Shown: positions 42,709-56,288 of the stretch, piece by piece
How positions within the stretch are numbered: position 1 is the stretch's first letter
How the letters are laid out: each line of letters starts with the position of its first letter
Source of the DNA: Paraspadella gotoi
Taxonomy: Eukaryota > Chaetognatha
Assembly: GCA_051294375.1 (NCBI GenBank)
Contig: CM119266.1
Location: 1,975,380-2,039,379 of the forward strand
DNA length: 64,000 nt
Direction of reading: 5' to 3'
Notes under the pieces: model-generated
Seen by the model: the letters and a program-made list of their open reading frames with translations, nothing else
The model's database searches: none
Told to the model about the DNA's origin: nothing
Made by a program: the position numbers and the translations under genes

Positions 42709-43501
42709 TACTCTCTCTCTCTCTCTTCCTCTCTCCTCCCGCAGCTAGCCGGCAAAGGAGTCCGGGAAGGGGGAAAGCGTTGATTTTCAAAAGCTTATTA
42801 TGTCGCCTGGCGATTCGTTTCCGCATCCTCTTCGCCGCCTAGGCCACGTTTACTCTTTCCTCAACGCAGATCCTCCCGAAATCCAGCATGCGCATAACCT
42901 AGTCTAAGATATGTTCTTTTCTCTGTCCTCCTCTCTCTCTCGCCTCTTCTCTCTCCTCTCTTCTCTCTCTTCTCTCTCTGCTGCTTTCTTTCTCTCTTTT
43001 CTCTCTCTCTCTCTCTTTCTCTCTTTCTCTCTCTTCTCTCTTCTCTCTCGTTTCTCTCTCTCTCTCTTTCTCTCTCTCTTTTCCTCATTTCTCTCTCTCT
43101 TTCTCTCTTTCTCTTCTCTCTCTCTTCTCTCTTTCTCTTTCTCTCTCCTCTCTCTTTCTCCTTCTCCTCTCTTTCTCTCTTCTNNNNNNNNNNNNNNNNN
43201 NNNNNNNNTTCCTAATTCAAACTTTAATAATTAAGCCTGCCCAGCAAAGCGCCTGCGGACGGAAAGAAAAATATAGACAACGAAAAAATAAAAAAAAAAA
43301 AAAAAAAAGAGTGAACAAATCGAGCGAAAAAAAAGGCTTCTCCTTTTCACCTGCTTCACGCCTTCCGCCGCCAATCTTTGCCCACGCCCACCACACGCGC
43401 TTCTTCTCTCAACGCCCTCTTCCACACTCCATCGCAATATTCTCGGGGGGCTTTCTTTTTTTTTTTTCATTCTTCCCCTTTGCCCGGCTATCTCCTCTCT
43501 C

Positions 43502-43594
<93 letters not shown>

Positions 43595-45756
43595 CGGACG
43601 GCAATTAGCAGACGAGGAAAGCGATATTTTCAAAAGCTTATTATTCCTGGCGATTCTTTCCCTCCCTTCGCGCCGGCCACGTTTACCTTCTCAACGCAGA
43701 AATCCCTACCCTAACTAGCATGCCGCATAACTAGTCTAGATATGTTCTCTCTCTCTTCTCTGCCTCTTCTCTCTCCTCTCTTCTCTCTCTTCTCTGCTAG
43801 AAGCGCCAGCGAGGAACACGACGACGACATAACGACCTGATCAACGACGACGATTAACGTGACGACACTGGGCGAGGCCGAAAATAAAAAAGTTTTTGCG
43901 AGCGTCGGCTATAAGCAGCGCTACTGACGACGACGACGACTCCGATAGACGCAGAGACCGACGACGTTTATAAACATATATTCTAGCTGCATTCATCCAT
44001 GGGATTCCATATAACTCGGCGCTCAGCTCCTCTCTTCGTGAGTCCTCCAACTTCAAACAATACATGACTTTTCCATAATACATCTCTCAAACGCCTCCTA
44101 CTGTCAGGCGCTTTTTCTTGTACTCTCTCCTTATTCTTAGCTCTCATTTGATTATATCAATATCTTTCCTCCTTCCATCGTTATTGATACACATCTGATT
44201 TTCCTCTCCTCTCTCTGTTCATCTTCTTCCTTACCTCTTGCTCTCGTCTCTGCCTTCATCTAATTATCCAGCACATAGGTTTCCCACCTCCCCTCTTTAC
44301 TGATGCGCTATCATACTCCTATCACATCGTACTCCTAACCATATACTGCCATCTCTTTACAAATCCACTCCTTCTACTCTTCTCGTCTCACTTTTTTTTC
44401 TACTTTATCTTCAACTTTATTTTTAATACCTCTAACTTCCTATTTCCCGCACTGTGCGTCTCCCTCTCTCAGCTCCCGTCTGAGCTACACTTTTTCTCTT
44501 CCTTTTCTCCTCTCTCTTTCTTACTCTTACATACTTTTTTCTTTTTCCTTCTCTCTCTTCTCCTCTTCCTTCTTGGCTCTCTCTCCTCTAACTTGTCCTC
44601 ACTCTATTTTTTTTGCTTTCGGACCGTAGTTTGCTCCTGCCGGAATATGTAATTTTGCCGGTTCACGTGACGATCACTAGACTTCGTGGCCGCCTTTAAC
44701 AAGCGCCCGTCACTGTATACCTGCTTTCGATTACCGTCCAACGTCCTCGACAATATGCATACGACCTTAATACTCCGTACCGCCGAAACCCTGCTTCCAT
44801 TTCTCACATCACATACAGCCGTCGTTTCCCTTCTCCGCTATTTCTCGTCGCTCAGTTCATTACGGAATTCCTTCATACGCCTCAGCAGCTGATCTCACTC
44901 CATCGTTTTCATGCTCCAGCTTACTTTTGCTCTGCTTCTACCCGCTGACCACTCATTTTGGCCGTTAACATTCTCAGTTCTCTTTGAGGCAGAAAAAAGA
45001 AATTTAAAAAATCCATGATTTCTGTCAATTTACCTTTTACTGGAAAAAAGGTTACATTCTTACCACTGGAGGCGTACATCTGCAAACATTTACCTCCATT
45101 TTCGGTTACCGGTGCCTTTTTAACATCGAGTTTACTCGCATGGACGGCACAAGAATGAGATGGTCGCCGGATACGGTTTCGGACCTTTGGGCACACCCAA
45201 AAAAAAGGCGTAAATCAAATTTTTCCTAGATGACACTCTTTTCGGTATAAATCAATTACAATATCTTAAACACTCCAGCTTATATAAAACACTCCTCAAA
45301 ATTAACGGAGTAGAAGTTCACACACGCAACTTATATTTAAAAAGGTGCTTAAATTTTTTTTATATAATTGATATTTATCATTTGCATCTCCATATATAAT
45401 AACAAATGAACCAATTATACTAATGGTGTGCGTCCATATACCACTCCATATTCCTATCTTTAAAGCTGTTTATTTGATGTAGAATTATTTTTCTTATTAA
45501 AATATTATTTTTAAATTTTTTTCCGAATCATTTTAAACTTAAGAAAATCGCTCAGTGATTTAAGCTTTATGCCAAATGCACTTTTCTCCTTCGAGAGAAA
45601 AATTCTCTATATTTATAAGGGACTTCATCCTACCTAATATAGTCCTTCAAATGACATAACTACTAAGTAAGTATCTACGTGATTCGCACTCTTCTTCGGA
45701 GAATGAGAAATAATAATTCTATTAAAACTTGAGAAATAAAATAGAGAAAAAAATGT

Positions 45757-45794
<38 letters not shown>

Positions 45795-46516
45795 ATTGCG
45801 GAGTCCATCATCCACGAATACATCAACTGGACGAACCCCTACGATGGAGTCGCTTTAAAACAAAAGGCCATTCAGCTTTTGAGCGACGCGCTTTCTCACG
45901 CTTCCGTCGAAAAAGGTTACAGTAAACTCTGTCATTGAAAATGTTGACTTATTTCTTTATTATCTTAATTTTTTCATTGTTAAAATTGAAATAGACGTGA
46001 AAATAAAACTATATCCCCCATAATTATTTTTTTTAAATTTACTTATATTTTTTATGATAATTCGATTATTTCACGATCTTTTGTTTCTCCGAATTCACAA
46101 TTATTTTATTTAATCACTTGTGTTATAATCTTTTTTTTCTGCTGGTCAATCTATAAAAATTCTATAAAACTACGTAAATATTTAAAAGTCAATTAAGGAA
46201 AGAAAAGAAAACAAAGGCGTCCGATATTGACTTTAAACATAAAAACAAAATCAATATCCTTTTTTTTCTCAATTTGATTTCCTTTTCTTCATTTGTTTCA
46301 ATTTTTTCCTATTTCTTTCTTTTCTTTGTTTCTTTCCTCCCATTTCCTCCCTTTTCCTCTTCTCCCTATTTCTTTCTTTTCTTTTTTCTTTCCTCCCTTT
46401 CCTCCCTTTTCCTCTTCTCCCTATTTTTTTCTTTTCTTTTTTCTTTCCTCCCATTTCCTCCTCTTTCCTCTTCTCCCTATTCCTTTCTTTTCTTTTTTTC
46501 TTTCCTCCCTTTTCTC

Positions 46517-46562
<46 letters not shown>

Positions 46563-47746
46563 GTGCGGAGTTTTCCTCTCAAGTTCCTTCGCTAAACTCA
46601 ATTCCCTTCATCGTCGTTCGACGGACGACTCCGCCGCCGGAGCAGCAGCCGCCGGAGCAGCAGCCGCCGGTGCAGCCGCCGACGCGACTTCCGCCGACGA
46701 CGGCCGGAAGCTTCGTCGATCCAGTGGGAACAAATCGGGCGGCGGGTCGCTGCCAATTTTTCGCTACCTCTTTAGTCATAAAAGGTAATTCTTTCTTTTT
46801 CGATGCGAGAGAGAGAGAGAGAGAGAGAAATAAGTACACTATGACATAAAAATGTTTATGACAGAAAAGGCCGGGGCTTCGATGATGATAAAATTCTGTC
46901 ATAAAAAAGGCGGCGTTGAATTTGCATGGAAAAGCAATGAAGCAGAAAAAAGGCTATTTTCCTTTTCTCCTTGAAGATTTATATTGTATAATGTACAAAA
47001 ACAATAATAGACATAAAATACATACTTTACAGAGATGAAAGTTTATTTTTTTAGGATTAGTACTATGTGCCATTCGTCGTAAAATATTAATTTATAAATT
47101 CTATTCAAATTGAATTAAATTGAAATCGATCTTAAAATTAAAAAAAAACATGAAAATTTAAATCATTTCAAGTTTAAAAACACCACGTTGCATTTTTGAA
47201 CGTACCCATTTGGCTTCGTTTGAAATCATCTCTCTCTCTCTCTCTAGTCTCTCGTCGGTCATGTCCTCTCTCTCTCTCTCTCTCTCTCTCATCTCTTGCA
47301 ACATCGTTTTAAATACAACCCAAGAAACCACTTAAAACAAGACGCCTCATTCGGCGAAAATGCCCCGTCTTTGCAAGAACACGAAGCTGCATTATCTACT
47401 TTTTTCAATTCTTTCCTCGTGCAGTTTGTAATCCATCTCTCTCCTCTCTCTCTCTCTCCTTGCTCTTATCTTTCATTCTCTTTCATACTCTGTGCCGTCA
47501 TCTTTTCATTGGCATTAAATCTCTACAACCTTCGTATAATTAATTCTCTCTCTCTCTCTCGTCTCTCTCTCTCTTCTTCTCTCTCTCTCTCTCCGACTCC
47601 TCTCTCTCTGCCTCTCTCTTCTCTCTTTCCTTCCTAACCCTGATATAGTAATACAGTTTCTCTCTCTCTCTTTCTTTTAATCAGTCTGTCTTTATTACAT
47701 TATCTCTCAACCTTCGTAATAATTAATTCTTCTCTCTCTCATCTTC

Positions 47747-47786
<40 letters not shown>

Positions 47787-50700
47787 TTCCTCCACTCCCC
47801 CATATCCCCCACACAGCCTTTCCTACCACCCAGTCTTCCATCTCGGCCACGCATCTGGAAGACGTTGACTTTTTGTTCGGAGTTCCTCTCAGCGACGACC
47901 CTAGCGCCGCCGCGGTTTCGCGACGACGACAAAACAAATGGGCGCATCGNNNNNNNNNNNNNNNNNNNNNNNNNCCACTCCCCCCATATCCCCCACACAG
48001 CCTTTCCTCCACCCAGTCTTCCATCTCGGCCACGCATCTGGAAGACGTTGACTTTTTGTTCGGAGTTCCTCTCAGCGACGACCCTAGCGACGCCGCGCGT
48101 TTCGACGACGACGACAAACAAGTGGCCATCGCCTTCATCAAATTCATCGCCAACTTCGCCCGGTCGCGGTGAGTTGGATATAATCGTAGTAAACATTTAT
48201 GTAGATAATGAGTTATCATTATTAGTTAACGTACGTCATTAATTAATTAATGAATTAATATAATTGATTAATTTCAGGGACCCGAACCGAGGTCCGTCGT
48301 CGCCGGAGACGTTTTGGCCACCGTTCGCCGGAGATTCCTCGCAATTTCTTCACTTCGACGAAGGACTGAAGGTCGAAGATCACTTCAAGGCGGAGAAGGT
48401 CAGTTAATGAAAGTGAGGAATCACTTCAGAGCAGAGAAGGTCAGAGTTATGAAGTGAAAGATCACTTCAAGGCGGAGAAGTCAGTAAATAAAAGTGAGGA
48501 ATCACTTCAGAGCAGAGAAGGTCAGAGTATGAAAGTGAAAGATCACTTCAAGGCGGAGAAGGTCAGTAAATGAAAAGTGAGGAATCACTCAGAGCAGAGA
48601 GGTCAGAGTATGAAAGTGAAATCACTTCAAGGCGGAGAAGGTCAGTAAATGAAAGTGAGGGAATCACTTCAGAGCAGAGAAGGTCAGAGTATGAAAGTGA
48701 AAGATCATTTCAAGGCGGAGAAGTTCATTTGAGAACCGTGCGTTCTTCGGATCAGAAAAAGAAAGTCAAAGATTACTTGGCAGCTTAGCCTTAGTAGATC
48801 AGTGAACAAGAATCAAGGGTTGTTTCAAAGCAGTCGTCACTTATCAAGTTAAGGAAAATCCCTAAACTTGTACAATACACTCTTCGCTTTCAAAATTCAT
48901 TTGGAAGCGAAATTCAGCGATTATATTACATATTGAGTAAATAGTTTATCAGCCTTTTAAAATTTTGTACAATAAAATTAAAAATATCGAAAGCATCGTC
49001 ATCGCCATAAGCAATATCCGGCACCTTTTTCCATCGATGCCCTCTTGCCTTCTTGCCCTCTTGCAGCAAACTAAAACTGCTGCTTCCAACGTCGCTTTAT
49101 GCGTCACTCCCTTCGTCGTCGCTCTCACCGTCGCAACTGCTTCCTCCATCGTTCAAATTATCGTCGTCGTTTCTGTCGATCCCGATCCTGACCGATGAGT
49201 CACCCAGCAAGCCAGAATTTTGTTGTTGTAATAGTAGCGTAGGGAAAGACAACCCTAATCCCTAACCTTAATCCCTAACCCCAACCCTAATCCCTTACCC
49301 TAATATCTATCCCCTAATCTAACCTTATCCCTAACCGAAACCCTAAACAATTAATCCATTGTTCAAATTATCTTCGTTTTTGTCGATCCCGATCCTGACT
49401 CAGTCAGACGGCAAGGGGGCATCGAAGAGCATTTCGCCCAATATCCTTGATCCTCATCATTTTGGTTGTCTTTTGTTTTTTCATATCCTCCTCNNNNNNN
49501 NNNTCCTCCTCATATTTCTTCTCTCTCTTTCACTCGTCCGTCGTCGTCATCATCGTCGTTCTCGCAGACGTCGTCACCGGCGACATGTACAACCGGTTGA
49601 TGTCGCTCTGACTCCGCCGCAGCTCGTTCGCCGCTTCGTGCAGCTCCCGCAGCGCCAGCCGCCGCCGCGCCAGGATCGAGAGACGCCAAACGACGATGAG
49701 GCAGACGACGGTGGCGACGACGGCGGCGACGATGACGCCCATCGGGACGATGACTTCGGGCTTAGCGAAGATTTCTCGCCACGAGTCCGCGATGGAGGCG
49801 CAGACTTGGGAGAAGAAACGACGGGAGATGGCGCGAAGGTCGTTGTAGTTTTCCACGTGGAAGACGCGAGTGGCGTTGGGAGAGGGAGGAGGGGAGAAGG
49901 AGGAGGAGGAGGAGAAAGAGGACCTGTATGGAGGACGTTTTAGGTCATGTAGGTCAGGTCTCTGGCCACCAAGGTAACCGGTGGTTGATTAGCCACTGAC
50001 CTTACACTGAGGACACTTAGGCCAACTTTCGGTTATAAAAGCCGACAAGCTTACGACATTAACACAACTTGAAATCTCTTTAATACTTTCTCGTTCACCG
50101 TTATAATTGTTTATGTTAAACTCTTTACACATTGTATTAAATGTATCTTCATTTAAACCCGTCTCCTTATATCCTTATTTATCCTTATATATCCTTATAT
50201 ATGTACAATGTACAATGTAATACAATACAATGTACAAAGAGTTTAACATAAACAATTATAACAGTGAACGGGAAAGTATTAAAGAGATTTCGAGTTGTGT
50301 TAACGTCGTACTGTTGTTGGCTTTTATAGCCGAAAGTTGGCCTTAGTGTCCTCAGTGTAAGGTCAGTGGCTAATCAACCTAAAACGTCCTCCATACCTTG
50401 GGGAAATGACGATCCCCAAGTCGTCGTTGTTGTCGTCGTCTTCTCCCTCTTCCTCATTTTCTCCGGCGATGATTCTCAACTCGTCCTCGCTGGCTGCGCC
50501 AACGCCGATGGCGTAGAGGGTGACGTTGTTGGCGCGAAGGTCGGCGGATTTTTGGCGCAGAAGGAGACCGTCGTCGCTGACGCCGTCGGTCAAGACGAAG
50601 CCGAGAAGGAGGCGGGGGTCTGGAAGGGGGCAGAGGGGGAGAGGGGATGTTGAAGAGCGACTGATTTTGACATTCCCGCGTCCATTACGATATCAGTCAC

Positions 50701-53700
50701 TCGAAATTATCTTGAACCATGTCACACAGCATTCGGTCTATCTTTCAGTGATAACGTGTCATGTCATGCCAAATGTCACCTTCCCGTCTGTTCCTCTCGA
50801 ATTCTTCTTCCATCGCCAGTAGCCCCGCCCCCGTGTAAGTCATTCCATCCGATTGGTTGAGATTCTCGATTTTGTTTTTCAACAGAAGCGGAGACGAAAT
50901 GGAACCGAGTGGAATCCAGACCTGATGAATTGGAATTACCAATAGGTCTGGATAATAAAGCGTAGTAAAAATTATAAATCTAACTTTAATAAAAATTCTA
51001 ACCTGTTTTTCTGCCTTGCAATGTCTTTAAGACAATGCCCTGTCTGACCTCGGACCAATTGAAAAAAAAGAGACAAAAATAGCAGAAAAAACAGTGGCTA
51101 CGTATAATGTGTTTACCCATTTTTAATCGCCCATTATTTACTTGATATTTTTGCAATAATTTCTCTTGATTTTACAAATTTCACTCACTTGAACTTCTGT
51201 TGAATATTCGATGACGCCTATCCTGGCTGCGTCGTCTTCAAGCTCCATTCCTTGACTGATCAGAAAATCCACAAAGTTGCTCACGAATCGAAGACCTGAA
51301 AATTAGAACGAGTCAAAGAAAATTGCAGATACAGTAAAAGAGAAACAGTTACAACTTAGTTTAGATACAATAATTTAGAACAAATCTTTTAAGTTTGGCA
51401 ATAAATTGCCGTCCATTGTCAGTGTTTTGGTATTAAAAAGTGTGACGACCTTTTTATTCGATTAACGCTTAGGAATTAGATCGTGATCGACATAAAGCTT
51501 CGTCGGGATTTAACCGGTTATTGACCTTTTAACCTCGATAAAATCTGTGATAAGTCATATGATTGTGATGACCCATGATGACCTGTGATGACCTGTGATG
51601 AGGGTATGCGATAAAATTCTGCAAGAGTGGCCGGCTCGAGCAATGAACGGTGTTTGTGATTAACTTCCCACACCGGCGAATATTAAGTTTTTTTAAATAG
51701 TATTTATTTAGCATTTATCAAATCATTTATCAAAAAACAAACCTTTGCCAAAGTCGACGGGTTCGATGCTAAAACTTCCGTCGATCAAAAATATTGCGTC
51801 CAAATTCGTCCTCTCGAGACGACACTCGTCGCCGGAACCCGTTTCCATGGCGAACGGGACTTGAGTGGCAACCTTCGTGAAGACGCCGGCGGTCGTAGTT
51901 TCGTTAGCGACGCCCTTAGCAACGACGAACGTCAAAATCGTCGTTGTTAGAATGAAATCGAAGAATAACATTTTCGGTATCGATCTGGCGTGCCTGATCG
52001 AATTCGTGCGAGTAATAGGTAGGGAAACGCAGTTTTTGTTCTCATATTTGGAGGATATGCGCTTAAAGCAGTCTTTATTCCAATTCCTATCGTCGTTAGC
52101 CTCCATCATTTTCCCGCAGTCCAATTCTTTCGCCATCTTTTTTTTTTTGGTTTGAACTTTTTTTCGAAGGTCAGATTTTTTCGTCGACTCCGATTTGATT
52201 TGCGGAGATATAAAAACTGTGACTATAAAATCTCTCCGTCTCGTTTTCTGTCTCGCTCTCTGTCTGTGAAATCGAGAATCGGATAACCCGCGTTTTAATA
52301 AGAACCCGTCGTCGTCGTCTTCGCCCTTGTCATTATTGACTTTTTTCGTTATTATCGTCGTTGTTGTGGCTGTTGTCAGTGGTAACAATTGGATTATCTT
52401 TAATTTATCATTAAATCTATTTCATGGTCGTCGTCTTCGTTGGTGTCATTTTTCTTTATTCTCGTCTTTGTCAGCGTCAGTTTCATCGTTGTCATTGTCA
52501 TCGTTTTCCTTTTCGACGCTTCTCCCTCTCCCCCTTTTCATTCCTCTTCCCTTCCACCCTCTTCCCTTTCCACCCTCTCCCCTTTCCACCCTCCCCTCTT
52601 TTCCCCTCCCCTCTTTCCACCCTCCCCCCTTTCCACCCTCTCCCCTTTCTACCTCCCCCTTTCCCCCCTCTCCTTTCACCCTCTCCCCCTTTCCACCCTT
52701 CCCCTTTGAAATCCAATCGGTTACTCATTTTTTTTGGGAAAAGTCATTCGATCTGATTTTATGTTCATGTTTTTCTTTTTATGTTTTTGTTTTCATTTGA
52801 CCCGTGAAGCCGGTTCCTCATCGTGCTTTGACACGTTCTTTGTTGCCTAATGTCATAAACTTTATTTGATAAAGTGACTTACTATCGTTTAATTAGCTAA
52901 TTTTGAATTATGCAAAGTAAAGCCTGCTTCGTCGATTTAAAAGTCTATTTTTAGCTTGTGTTGGGTAATATTTTACTCTTATCGGCTTTTACGTATAACC
53001 GAGCTTATTTTAAAAGTTTTTCCTCAATTTCAACTATCCTTATACTTTGTAGCTAATTTTCGTTTATTTTTCTCCTCGCCCTCAATTATTTCGATCAAAT
53101 GATATTTTTGTTGTTTTGATTTCTCGTTGCAACTCAAATTGGCTTCCGGAATTGACGATATTTTCGGACTTGGTCCGCGAGGCACTTCCCACAATTTCTC
53201 CTTTTGAGTTTTCGAAACCGGAACAGATTATGTGACCGACGGAAATCTGTGATTCAGACTTTTCATTTCCTGTGAAACCGGAAGGAACGGTGATCCGTTG
53301 TAAAAGAATTTTTTCCATGTCCTTCTTTCTTTCTTTCTTTTTTTTTCTTTTTTTTTCTTCCTTCGTTGGTATATTTCGTCTGTTAATACGTAGTTGTAGC
53401 AAAAAAGTCGTTCCGAATAAAAAAGGAGAATAAAACGGAAAATTGACTCTTGTATTCACAATTAGTTTCACAATTCAAATTAATTTTTAAAATTTAAATC
53501 CTAATTCTGACCAGATGCACTTTTGGACGTCGTTCCTTCCGCAACTCGAGCGCCATCTCAACGCTTCCTCGTCCATCCTCTCTCTTCCGATGGAATGCCC
53601 GCGCGGGCACGCCCCCAGAGATGGCACGGCCTCCGGGGTCAGGCTCTGGGCGTGGAGGATCAACGTGGGCCAGGTCGAGAAGATTATTTCATTAAGTCAT

Positions 53701-56206
53701 GAAATAATTAAATTTGATATTCATACATTCTTTCTTTTATTCTTTTAATAATTGATTTATTCATCGATTCAAACGTTTTTCAAGCATACCTTTATTATTT
53801 TAATTATTTCATTCATTTATGCATTCATTCATTCACTCATTCATTCATTCCAGGCCGAACTCGCCATTCTCGTTCTCATGTGCTTCGCTGTCATCCTAAT
53901 CTTCACACTCATCGTCATCAGCTGCGTCCTTTACGGACTGAAGAGCACCAAGTAAGTTTACTATTATTAAATGAAAAGAAATGAAATTTATATATATTAC
54001 CAAATAATTATTGTGTTTGTTGCTTTCCGGTTTTTCGGTTTTTTCAAAAGTTGCCCGTTTGTAATTGTAAAGATTGATATAACCTTTATTCAAAGATCCC
54101 TTTCGATGTTCATTTGTTTCCTTTTTCTTTCTCTCAAACAGAAACAAATATTCGATCCCAAAGATGTCGCGATCGACGTCGCGATTGGCCGGCGTTCCGG
54201 CCGGCCGAACTCCCTCCATTCCCAATCTGGGAGGCGCCGGTCTCGGTAAGTCGCTCTTTGCTTTTTCATTATGTCCGTATATCTGTACGTCTGTCTGTGC
54301 ACGCAAAGAGCGACCTTAGTACAACTGCTCTTTTTCGTGTTCATTTTGTTTGTTCGTTCATTCACAAATTATTAAATTAATACTAGCTCAAAATTAAATC
54401 TTATTAGTAAATATTGTAAAAAAATTCTTTAATTCTTTTTTTGCAATGTTTGAATCAGGCCAGATAAAGATATTTTGTATAGGGATGGAGACCTTAAACT
54501 ACCAAAGCCTGTCCAAAGTCAGGGCCAAAAATGCTTATTTATTGAAATGAATGGATATTTTTTACATTGTTTGTACTAATTTCATGAAACCTGCGCCACT
54601 TCTTTCCCCCCCCCTTACCCCATTTTCCCGCTTTTCCACCCTTCTCCTCTCGTCACCCCTCAATCTCCATCCGCCAGGCGGCGGTGGCGAGGTGATCCTC
54701 AGCCACTCCCACCATCCTCTGCTCTCCCCCTCCACCTTCTCCGAGTTGACGTCGCCGCCGACGATGGCGACGACGATGGCGACGACTTACGTCGAACCCG
54801 CGGGCGTCGGAGCCACTGACAAGATCCCGCCCTTTAGCGACGCGGATCCGCGGGTGAGGTTCGGGAGAGTGGGGTGTGGAGGGGGGGAAGCTGGGGTGTG
54901 GAGAGAGTGAAGAGAGAGTTGAAGGGCGAAGAAATTAGTCGAGTTAAAGGAGTAAGGGAAAGATTAAGGGGCTGAGAAAGAAGGGTTAAATTTGGCGGTG
55001 AAGGCCAAGGATAAAATAAAGTGTAAAGTAAGGTGTGGAAATGGAGATAATCGTAGAGTGTCGTTTGCGGGGCCGTATAGAAAAAGGATCGGTCAAACTA
55101 ATGAGGGTTAAGTGATAACGAAATAAAAAGAGAAAATGGGTAATAAAATCCAAATTATCGAGTTGATGAGAGGTCAAAAAGTCAATGAAGACCAGATCTC
55201 AAGGTCATTCGGGACAGTAGCAGGTCGAATTGGTGACGGTCAAGAGATGTCAAGGTCGATTGGGTCAGTAAAAGAGATGTCAAGAGATGTCAATGTCGAT
55301 TGGGTCAGTAAAAGAGATGTCAAGAGATGTCAAGAGATGTCAAGAGATGTCAAGGTCGATTGGGTCAGTAAAAGAGATTTTCAAGAGATGTTCAAGAGAT
55401 CTCAAGGTCGATTGGGTCAGTAAAAGAGATGTCAAGAGTTGTCAAGAGATGTCAAGGTCGATTGGGTCAGTAAAAGGCCAAATATGTCAACTTTCCAAGT
55501 TGGATTATGGTCGCAGGAGGTGAGGAAGGGAAGTCAAAGACGGGTCCGAGTGTCGCAGAACGACTCGGGACGAAGACGAGAAACGCCGAGGTAAGTGCTA
55601 GAGTTGAGATTCGTGGCCTCGGGTGAGTAAAATGGAATCTCACAATCGGGCAACCGATGGTAAGGGATCTAATTCATCGGGTGGGTTCCATCTTTCAGGG
55701 TCGGTCCACCATCGTTTGAGGCGACACCAGTGGGACTTGGTCCAATAAGGTTTCTTGAGGCTTTTTTTTTTATGATGGGGAAGATGTATTATTGTATAAT
55801 GTATATAGTTATGTATTTGTATCATTATATAACTATATACTTATATGATATATATTGGTTTGAATTGCTTTGTCGATTTTTCTTAGAAATTCGACAGTCT
55901 TGCTTAGTCAATAGTCTGCAGTTATAGTTTTTATCAATTTAGACTACGGTTAGGCTCCAAATGAATAAAAATTCAGTATTTAACTAGACCTTCGGACAAC
56001 CTCGGTCGTTGTGATTTTTGACGAAGGTTTGATCTATATTTTGATAAATGCGAAGAAAACCGGATTAAATCAGTAAAATAAAGTCTCAGAGAAATTAAAA
56101 AAAGTGTTGGAACGTAAGGATTGACGTGTGTGAAGTGATTTTAGATTAAAAAATACAGCGGAATTGTAGTAATGTTTTAAAACCTAAAATAATAATAATA
56201 ATAAAA

Positions 56207-56288
<82 letters not shown>

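Noticed and set aside
46579-46849. Pro/Gln-rich reading of exon 46562 (PPPEQQPPEQQ frame)
   Set aside because: The phase from exon 45795-45915 and the conserved FRYLFSHK strand select the Ala-rich frame instead.
48399-48725. CRISPR array
   Set aside because: Direct tandem units without unique spacers, derived from the neighbouring exon, in an animal genome.
49240-49350. Telomere end
   Set aside because: Short, degenerate, internal, flanked by genes, and part of a dispersed family.
49929-50393. MITE inserted within a pre-existing intron
   Set aside because: No intronic sequence remains on either side: coding frame reaches to within 1 and 3 bases of the two TA duplications, and the empty site is an open exon.
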